Shown one piece after another: positions 55,659 through 61,631 of a stretch of 64,000 nt of DNA (position 1 is the stretch's first letter; every line of letters starts with the position of its first letter). Source of the stretch: an uncultured Helicobacteraceae bacterium (GTDB taxonomy: Bacteria > Campylobacterota > Campylobacteria > Campylobacterales > Helicobacteraceae); the NCBI GenBank assembly GCA_947588965.1, contig CANQAN010000004.1, positions 1 through 64,000 of the forward strand, in the 5' to 3' direction. The notes under the pieces are model-generated. The model saw nothing but the letters and a program-made list of their open reading frames with translations, made no database searches and was not told where the DNA came from. The position numbers and the translations under genes were made by a program.

Positions 55659-55859
55659 TCAGCATTTATTGCATCCCGCACCATACTTTGCCTCTAACGC
55701 TTCTTTGAAGAATTCTTTTTGTGTTTTTGGAATCTTATCGGGATGTTTTTTGCGCATGTGTTCAAGGTATTTGTCATAGCTTGGCATACCCACGAGCAAA
55801 TGGAAAAATCTGTCTGATTTCCTATAGAATCCCTTAAGACTTGAAATTAACCCTTTCAC
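55659..55859 (-). CDS. YbdD/YjiX family protein
   Basis: The 66-residue product matches the YbdD/YjiX family (GFYRKSDRFFHLLVGMPSYDKYLEHMRKKHPDKIPKTQKEFFKEALEAKYGAGCNKC), whose genes normally follow cstA directly. Here cstA is on the same strand but about 2.4 kb upstream, with other genes between. The family is thought to assist CstA-type peptide or pyruvate transporters. Its separate location suggests an insertion into an ancestral cstA-ybdD operon. Confidence 0.9.
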   Translation of the reverse strand: MKGLISSLKGFYRKSDRFFHLLVGMPSYDKYLEHMRKKHPDKIPKTQKEFFKEALEAKYGAGCNKC

Positions 55860-55941
55860 TTCTTACCTTTTAAGGAAAGTTTGCGGGTATTGTAAAGAAT
55901 TTATGATTAAAAAATAATGAGAAAGAAGAATTTTAGTCAAA

Positions 55942-55964
55942 CTCTAAGCCCCAAAGGGCTTGAG
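55942..55964 (-). terminator. hairpin after the coiled-coil gene
   Basis: AAGCCC and GGGCTT, extended by CTC/GAG, form a stem around CAAA immediately after the coiled-coil gene's stop codon on the minus strand. There is no long T tract, so strength is uncertain. If it acts as a terminator, ybdD needs its own promoter in 55860-55941. Confidence 0.5.
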
Positions 55965-55965
55965 A

Positions 55966-56544
55966 TTATTTTTTGACTTCATTGAGCTTTTGATTTGCCG
56001 TCTCTTGTGCTGCCTCAACCGCTTGTTCCTTTGCATCTTTGACAATTTCTTCAGTCTTTTTGCCCGATAAAAATCCGCTAATTGCATTGATTCCGACATC
56101 AACTGCCTTATTTTTCACATCCTCTGCAAACTCTTTTTTAAGTTTAGATTCAGTTTTAGGTTTAGCATTTTTAAATATTGAGCCTAGGTCTAAATTAGAC
56201 ATAGCTTCTGCTAAGACTTTTTCATCTTCTATTCTATTTAGATTACTAATGATTGCCTCTGCAATTGCCTCTGCTAGTTTTTCTTTAGCCTCTGCTTCTT
56301 TTTCTTTAGTCTCTGCTTCTTTTAGTTTAGTCTCTGCTTCTTTTAGTTTTGCTTTGGCATTAATAAGTTCAGCTTCTATTTCTTTAGGATGTTTCTTACA
56401 GCCAGAATACTTATCTTTAAATGCACTATCTACAAGTTTCGTAGCTACAGCTTTTTGTACTCCGTATCTTTCAGCCATAGCCCAAACCAATCCAAGTACT
56501 CCCGGTAAACACTTCCAAGCAACCATTATTGCCGGTGGTAACAT
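55966..56544 (-). CDS. heptad-repeat coiled-coil protein of unknown function
   Basis: The 192-residue protein has a hydrophobic N-terminal 27 residues (possible membrane association), a region with three 21-bp tandem repeats coding KEAETKL-like heptads (56288-56350), a long charged coiled coil (about 50-100), and an amphipathic C-terminal half with FAEDVKNKAVDVGINAISGFLSGKK, EQAVEAAQETANQKLNEVKK. Alanine- and glutamate-rich composition is unlike neighbouring core genes. A strong AAAGGAGA precedes the ATG. It is second in a transcript with a 35-residue peptide gene and divergent from an XRE regulator. Confidence 0.75.
   Translation of the reverse strand: MLPPAIMVAWKCLPGVLGLVWAMAERYGVQKAVATKLVDSAFKDKYSGCKKHPKEIEAELINAKAKLKEAETKLKEAETKEKEAEAKEKLAEAIAEAIISNLNRIEDEKVLAEAMSNLDLGSIFKNAKPKTESKLKKEFAEDVKNKAVDVGINAISGFLSGKKTEEIVKDAKEQAVEAAQETANQKLNEVKK
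56288..56350. repeat. three 21-bp tandem repeats within the coiled-coil gene
   Basis: Three adjacent 21-base units (56288-56308, 56309-56329, 56330-56350) share a CTCTGCTTCTTTT core and translate to seven-residue coiled-coil heptads. In-frame unit gain or loss would change coil length without breaking the gene. Confidence 0.8.
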
Positions 56545-56582
56545 AATCTTCTCCTTTTGATAAACTAGATACTATATGTATC

Positions 56583-56690
56583 TCAGACATCTGTATATGC
56601 AAATATTTTTTTATAAAATAAAAAAGTCGCAAAAACACAACTTGTCATAAAAGCCACCAAACTCATTAAAATCACCAAATATTTCATCAT
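56583..56690 (-). CDS. 35-residue hydrophobic peptide
   Basis: A short frame with a good AGGAG site at 56691-56696 encodes 35 residues: two initial Met, then a hydrophobic segment (about 4-26, LVILMSLVAFMTSCVFATFLFY) and a charged tail (KKIFAYTDV). It could be a single-pass membrane peptide or a lipoprotein (MTSC near residue 18). It ends 38 bases before the coiled-coil gene on the same strand. The open frame is short, so the call rests on the ribosome binding site and composition. Confidence 0.55.
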   Translation of the reverse strand: MMKYLVILMSLVAFMTSCVFATFLFYKKIFAYTDV

Positions 56691-56717
56691 AACTCCTTGT
56701 TTTTGTATTTTCTAATT

Positions 56718-56731
56718 TATCCTATAGGATA
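56718..56731. promoter_or_regulatory. palindromic operator 1 (TATCCTATAGGATA)
   Basis: A perfect 14-bp palindrome lies 27 bases upstream of the small-peptide start on the minus strand, in the position of a promoter. Its core CCTATAGGATAAAT reads identically, toward the gene, at a second site 55 bp away next to the XRE start. Confidence 0.65.
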
Positions 56732-56773
56732 TAGAAAAAGGCATTGTAACGCTATAGAGTTTAAAAAATACTT

Positions 56774-56785
56774 AACCTATAGGAT
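56774..56785. promoter_or_regulatory. palindromic operator 2 (CCTATAGG core)
   Basis: AACCTATAGGAT contains the same CCTATAGG core (56776-56783) as operator 1, here overlapping the ribosome binding region just before the XRE start at 56792. Binding here could block the regulator's own translation initiation or transcription, a typical autoregulatory layout. Confidence 0.6.
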
Positions 56786-56791
56786 AAATGC

Positions 56792-57043
56792 ATGGCGGAA
56801 AATTTCTGTAACTTTTCCAAAGAGGAAATTTTGGAGTTTTATCAGCACATCTCAAAAGTTGTCCGAGAAATCCGAGAAAAACGAGGAATCTCACAGCTTG
56901 ATCTCGCCCTTGAAATCGGAATCAAATCTGTTGCTTTCTATTCTAATTGTGAATGCTGTAGATATGGAAAACACTTCAATTTAGAGCATTTGTATAAAAT
57001 CGCTAAAGTCTTAGATGTAGAATTATGCAGTTTTTTTAAATGA
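56792..57043 (+). CDS. XRE family HTH transcriptional regulator
   Basis: The 83-residue protein has an N-terminal extension (about 1-20) and a cro/cI-type helix-turn-helix (VVREIREKRGISQLDLALEIGIKSVAFYSNCECCRYGKHFNLEHLYKIAKVLDVELCSFF). Cysteines cluster in FYSNCECCRYGKHF (about 53-57), unusual for the family and possibly redox- or metal-responsive. It is divergent from the small peptide/coiled-coil pair, and the two CCTATAGG palindromes in between are probable operators. The ribosome binding site AGGAT overlaps operator 2. Confidence 0.85.
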   Translation: MAENFCNFSKEEILEFYQHISKVVREIREKRGISQLDLALEIGIKSVAFYSNCECCRYGKHFNLEHLYKIAKVLDVELCSFFK

Positions 57044-57203
57044 TTTTTTGCTTGAGTGAGAATTTTTTCTAAAATTGAAGATTTTTTAGACAACAGACTC
57101 TATGAATTCAGCAAAAAAGTTAAAAAGCCCTCTAAAGATGAAGCGCGTACAAGTTTATGAACAAGACAGCTCTCGCGACTCATTAAGGCGGAGAAATTTT
57201 GAT

Positions 57204-57893
57204 TTATTTTTTAAACCATTGAGGTGGGTTTTTTTCCAAAGGAGAGAATCTAAACATAAAAACCATATTGTTATCTTTAATATGACCAACATCCCAAGCA
57301 TTGATATTTTGATTAAAAGACTCTGCACCTTCAAACATATGTTCCATATGTCTAACCTTGCTGACATCCCATTTATCTAGAGGCTGATTAAAAGATTTTG
57401 CATTTAAAAACATACTATTCATAAATTCAACCTTGCTGACATTCCAAGAATTTATATTTTGATTGAAAGATTTTGCACCTAAAAACATACGAAACATATC
57501 TACAACATTCCTAACATTCCATTTATCTAAAGGTTGATTGAAGGATGTTGCTTTTGCAAACATCCATTTCATATTTTTAACATTACTAACATTCCAAGAA
57601 TTTATATTTTGATTAAAAGAATCTGCTTCTAAAAACATACCACTCATATATTCAACCTTGCTTGTATCCCAAGTTTCTATACCGCTAAAATCTTGTCGTT
57701 CGGTTTCATAAAACAACCCACTCATATCTGTAATTTTGCTTGTGTCAATTGTGCCAAGATTGATTGACAAATCCTCAACCAAAGCCTTTAATTCTGCTTT
57801 GGTTCGTGGATGATATTTGTGCTCTTCAGCAATCGCACAAACCGCAAATAAAGCAAACATTAAAAGAGCAAAAATTTTCTTTTGCATTTTCAT
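57204..57893 (-). CDS. exported BspA-like (DUF285) repeat protein
   Basis: The 229-residue protein has a Sec signal peptide (about residues 1-22) and six DUF285 repeats of 25-26 residues (about 57-82, 83-107, 108-132, 133-157, 158-182, 183-208), each with a MF..A.SFNQ..W.V core. The repeats alternate SFNQNINSWNVS and SFNQPLDKWNV forms, giving a 150-bp higher-order period, with repeat 1 divergent. DUF285 proteins are surface- or host-interaction factors in many bacteria. It lies in the accessory block between ybdD and cstA and is probably horizontally exchanged. Confidence 0.88.
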   Translation of the reverse strand: MKMQKKIFALLMFALFAVCAIAEEHKYHPRTKAELKALVEDLSINLGTIDTSKITDMSGLFYETERQDFSGIETWDTSKVEYMSGMFLEADSFNQNINSWNVSNVKNMKWMFAKATSFNQPLDKWNVRNVVDMFRMFLGAKSFNQNINSWNVSKVEFMNSMFLNAKSFNQPLDKWDVSKVRHMEHMFEGAESFNQNINAWDVGHIKDNNMVFMFRFSPLEKNPPQWFKK

Positions 57894-57983
57894 TCTTTAT
57901 TTTAAAATTTCAGCGGATTATATCTAACTGATAGTAAATAATAAAACAATTTTACATGCTTTTTCTAAGACAGAAAAATACAT

Positions 57984-58156
57984 TTACTCTAAATTTTCTA
58001 ATTCTTTTTGAGCCTCTTTAAGTCTTTCATAAAGAGCATTAATCCCCTTTTCTTGATAAAGCTTTAGTTGGGATAAAGAGTGATTAATTCTAAAATTTCT
58101 TGCTCTAATTTTTCAATTTTTGCAAGATATTTTTGCAAAATTTCATTTTTTTGTAA
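57984..58156 (-). pseudogene. frameshifted coiled-coil reading-frame remnant
   Basis: On the minus strand one frame reads KNEILQKYLAKIEKLEQEILEL and stops, while the next frame continues with INHSLSQLKLYQEKGINALYERLKEAQKELENLE before its stop at 57984. The two halves join in sense at 58075-58090, implying a frameshifted gene end. The heptad composition resembles specificity-subunit or other coiled-coil tails. No start codon or ribosome binding site is visible, and a stop lies just upstream. The rest of 57894-58216 shows nothing else. Confidence 0.4.
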
Positions 58157-58167
58157 CTAAGTTTTTA

Positions 58168-58206
58168 GAATCCAAAAGTAAGTCGTTTAACTCACTTTTT
58201 GGATTC
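58168..58206 (-). terminator. hairpin downstream of cstA
   Basis: GAATCCAAAAGTAAGT (58168-58183) and ACTCACTTTTTGGATTC (58190-58206) form a long imperfect stem 11 bases after the cstA stop on the minus strand. It would separate cstA transcription from the inserted block and from ybdD. Confidence 0.65.
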
Positions 58207-58216
58207 CAGCTAAGTT

Positions 58217-60331
58217 TTAATGAAGCGCAACGCTCTCTTCATAATCACTTGCCTTAAGATAGGGGGATTCTGCGAGTGGAATCTCACTTTTACCCTTCAA
58301 GCATTGCAGACAAATCCGCACAGTCTGAATGAGAATCAAGCAAGTCACAAACATAAAAAGAGCGCACAATCCCGCGTTGATAAGATTATTTGTTGCAATG
58401 GTTGCAAAGCTCTCTGCTAAGGCAGGGTCCGTTGCTTCTGCGGCCTTTGCGCTATTAATTTGCCAAAGCGCGATATGGCTCACTGAATCGTGAATTTTTT
58501 CACCATTTGCGGGGAGTAACTTTAAGATTCCTGCATAGAGCGTAGAGACAAGCACCCAAAGTGCGGGCAAAATCACAACCCAAGCTTGTCTTGCCTTGCC
58601 CATTTTAAAAAGTACAGCAATCACAACGAGTAGCGCCATCCCTGCCAACATTTGATTAGAAACGCCAAAGAGTGTCCAAAGCGACTTCACTCCACCTTGC
58701 GGATCTGTGATTCCTTGATAAAGAATGTATCCCCAACCCGCAACACAAAGGAATGTCGCAACAATTCCCCAAAACACCGAATGAATATTTCCAATCGGCG
58801 CATACACATTTCCTAAGACATCTTGAACCATAAAACGTCCCGCACGTGTCCCCGCATCCACAGCAGTCAAAATAAATAGAGCCTCAAACAAAATTGCAAA
58901 GTGATACCAAAAAGCCGTTGAACCTTGATTAAAAAGAGGCACTTCTGAAATGATTGTCGCCAATCCAATTGCAAAAGTCGGAGCACCCCCTGTTCTGCTT
59001 AAAATGCTGTTTTCACCAATCTCTACTGCCTTATTTAAAATCTCCTCTGGAGTGATGACAAAGCCCAAGTTGTTAATACTCTGTGCCGCAATTTGCGCCG
59101 CTTGTATCGCATCGCTCACACCCACTGTGCCAAGCCCCGCAGGTGCGACATTGATAGAAAAATACAATCCCGGCGTCAAAATACAAGCCGCAATTAACGC
59201 CATTGTAGCCACTGCGGATTCCATAACCATAGAGCCATAGCCCACCATTCTCGCATGGGATTCTTTCTCTAACATTTTTGGTGTCGTCCCGCTTGAAATT
59301 AATGCGTGGAATCCACTAATCGCCCCACACGCAATTGTAATGAACAAAAAGGGAAAGAGCTGTCCGCTAAAGACAGGTCCCGTCCCGTCAATAAATTTCG
59401 TTACACTCGGAAATTGAACATCGGGAGCGACAATCAAGATTCCCGCTGCCATTAACACAATCACGCCAATTTTTAGAAATGTACTCAAATAATCTCTAGG
59501 GGCGAGCAAAAACCACACGGGCAAAATTGCCGCGATAAATCCATAAGCCATCATAATGTAAGTGAGGCTCAAGGGTGTGAGTGTAAAAATCGCCGATAAT
59601 GTCGGATGCTGTGCAACACTCTGTCCATAATAAAGAGAAAGAAGCAATAAAACAAATCCAATAATACTTGCCTCACCAATCTTTCCCGGACGCAAAAAGC
59701 GCATATGAATCCCCATATAAATTGCAATAGGAAGTGTCATAGTAATCGTAAAGAGCCCCCAAGGTGATTCTGCGAGGGCATTCACCACGACTAGAGCTAA
59801 AATTGCAATGATCAACATCATAATCGCCAAAATCCCGACCATTGCAATACTTCCAACGCCCCTGCCAAGCTCTAATTTAATAATCTCACCCAAAGATTTT
59901 CCATTGCGTCGCATAGAGACAAACAAAACCGTGAAATCATGGACAGCTCCCGCTAAAACAACTCCCACAACAATCCAAATCATACTCGGCAAATATCCCA
60001 TTTGCGCAGCCAGAATCGGACCCACAAGAGGACCTGCTCCCGCAATCGCCGCAAAATGATGCCCAAAGAGCACAATCTTATTTGTCGGACAAAAATCGCG
60101 CCCATCATTCATAGCAAATGCAGGGGTTGCACGATTATCATCAAGCTCTAGGACTTTTTCTGCGATGTATTTTGAATAGAAGCGATACCCAATCATATAG
60201 ATACAAACAGCAGCAACCACAATCCAAACTGCAGAAATACGTTCTCCCTGATGCAACGCCAAAACACCGAATCCAAAAGCACCTAGTAGAGCGACAAACG
60301 CCCAAAGTGCCATGCCCACAACCTTACTCAT
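58217..60331 (-). CDS. cstA: carbon starvation protein A (peptide/pyruvate transporter)
   Basis: The 704-residue CstA-family protein has about 16-18 membrane segments and the conserved N-terminal RFYSKYIAEKVLELDDNRATPAFAMNDGRDFCPTNKIVLFGHHFAAIAGAGPLVGPILAAQMGYLPSMIWI. Internal landmarks include FITIACGAISGFHALISSGTTPKMLEKESHARMVGYGSMVMES and FEALFILTAVDAGTRAGRFMVQD. In epsilonproteobacteria it imports peptides as nutrients. Its customary partner ybdD is not adjacent. A terminator-like hairpin follows its stop. Confidence 0.95.
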   Translation of the reverse strand: MSKVVGMALWAFVALLGAFGFGVLALHQGERISAVWIVVAAVCIYMIGYRFYSKYIAEKVLELDDNRATPAFAMNDGRDFCPTNKIVLFGHHFAAIAGAGPLVGPILAAQMGYLPSMIWIVVGVVLAGAVHDFTVLFVSMRRNGKSLGEIIKLELGRGVGSIAMVGILAIMMLIIAILALVVVNALAESPWGLFTITMTLPIAIYMGIHMRFLRPGKIGEASIIGFVLLLLSLYYGQSVAQHPTLSAIFTLTPLSLTYIMMAYGFIAAILPVWFLLAPRDYLSTFLKIGVIVLMAAGILIVAPDVQFPSVTKFIDGTGPVFSGQLFPFLFITIACGAISGFHALISSGTTPKMLEKESHARMVGYGSMVMESAVATMALIAACILTPGLYFSINVAPAGLGTVGVSDAIQAAQIAAQSINNLGFVITPEEILNKAVEIGENSILSRTGGAPTFAIGLATIISEVPLFNQGSTAFWYHFAILFEALFILTAVDAGTRAGRFMVQDVLGNVYAPIGNIHSVFWGIVATFLCVAGWGYILYQGITDPQGGVKSLWTLFGVSNQMLAGMALLVVIAVLFKMGKARQAWVVILPALWVLVSTLYAGILKLLPANGEKIHDSVSHIALWQINSAKAAEATDPALAESFATIATNNLINAGLCALFMFVTCLILIQTVRICLQCLKGKSEIPLAESPYLKASDYEESVALH

Positions 60332-60497
60332 AGAACTCCTTTTAAGTTTAAAAGTAGTTTATTGTATTTTATTTTTATAAAAATCATTTAAAAAATCATT
60401 TTTACATTTCTCATAAAAACAAAGAAATGTTTAAATTCTACTCACCATAAAACCAAAATGACCAATTCTTAGTCTGTGATCACCCAATTCTAGCCCA

Positions 60498-61514
60498 CTA
60501 TTTGTGATAATTATGGATAAATTCCACCAATTTTATAGCATTTTCTCGTGGCAAATCAGGCAACATCCCATGCCCTAGATTAAAAATGTGCGCAGAATCT
60601 TTCATAAGATCCAAAATCTCCCTTGCACCTTCCAGCATGGATTCCACATTATAGATTCTGCAAGGCTCTAAATTCCCCTGCAAAACATACCTCTGTCCTA
60701 AAATTTCTTTTGCTAAAGAAAGTGGCGTACTCCAATCCACACCAAACACATCAAACACTCCATCAATCTCTCCTAAAAAGCCAGAGATTCCTTTAGGAAA
60801 CAAAATCACAGGAATCTGTGGATATTTTTTTTTCAAAAAATGCGCAATATCCTTGCAATACTTCCAACCAAATTCCAAATAAGCATCCTTTTCTAGCGCA
60901 CTTGCCCATGAATCAAAAATCATCACCGCATTTGCACCCGCTTGAATTTGCTTCTCCAAATACCCCTGTAGATTCCGTGTGATTTTCTCAAGCAAGGTGT
61001 GCATGAATTTTGGCTGTGTGTAAAGAATCTTTTTTGACTTTGCATACGTTTTACTTCCCTCTCCTTCGATCATATAAGTCGCAAGTGTCCAAGGCGCACC
61101 ACAAAAGCCAATCAATGCCTTATCCTTTGCAAGTTTTTTACGCACTAACTCAATGGTTTCATACACATAATCCAAACGCATAAAGGCATCATTTCTTAGG
61201 GATTCTAAATCCTTGAAAGATTCTAGCGGAGATTTGAACTTTGGACCCTCTCCAACATAGAATCCCAACTCCATTCCCATTTCAAGCGGAATCACCAAAA
61301 TATCGCTAAACAAAATTGCCGCATCCACATTGAGAATCTCCACAGGTTGCAGAGTTACCGCACTTGCTAATTGTGGATTCCTGCATAAAGACAAAAAGTC
61401 TCCCGCCTCCTTGCGCACTTCTTGATATTCTTTTAAATAACGTCCCGCTTGGCGCATAAACCAAACAGGTGTATAGGGAGTCTGTTTGCCCAAACACGCG
61501 TCAATAAAAACCAT
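60498..61514 (-). CDS. hemE: uroporphyrinogen decarboxylase
   Basis: HemE makes coproporphyrinogen III. The 338-residue protein shows [18 protein letters not shown] (residues 19-36), [17 protein letters not shown] (Asp), [18 protein letters not shown] and [10 protein letters not shown]. The ATG at 61514 follows AAAGGAC and gives the family length; the longer open frame to 61592 lacks support. It is divergent from secA with 117 bases between and unlinked to the hemAC genes at 40-44 kb. Confidence 0.96.
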   Translation of the reverse strand: MVFIDACLGKQTPYTPVWFMRQAGRYLKEYQEVRKEAGDFLSLCRNPQLASAVTLQPVEILNVDAAILFSDILVIPLEMGMELGFYVGEGPKFKSPLESFKDLESLRNDAFMRLDYVYETIELVRKKLAKDKALIGFCGAPWTLATYMIEGEGSKTYAKSKKILYTQPKFMHTLLEKITRNLQGYLEKQIQAGANAVMIFDSWASALEKDAYLEFGWKYCKDIAHFLKKKYPQIPVILFPKGISGFLGEIDGVFDVFGVDWSTPLSLAKEILGQRYVLQGNLEPCRIYNVESMLEGAREILDLMKDSAHIFNLGHGMLPDLPRENAIKLVEFIHNYHK

Positions 61515-61631
61515 TTTTGTCCTTTTTTGCAAAATATTTGTGTATTTTATCCAAGCAATATAGCATTTATGATAAAATCCGCAATTTAACATTGTATTTT
61601 TGTATTTGGCGCAACTTCAGAAAGGCTTGAT

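Noticed and set aside
56039-56560. 173-codon plus-strand frame, Ser-rich, opposite the coiled-coil gene
   Set aside because: It is a shadow of the repeat-rich minus-strand gene, which has the AAAGGAGA ribosome binding site; the plus frame has none and its low-complexity SFSL repeats mirror the heptads.
57102-57380. 92-codon plus-strand frame across the XRE-DUF285 gap
   Set aside because: Most of it is antisense to the DUF285 gene and the unique part lacks a ribosome binding site and domain. A 34-codon frame with a GTG start nearby (57056-57160) is also too weak to call.
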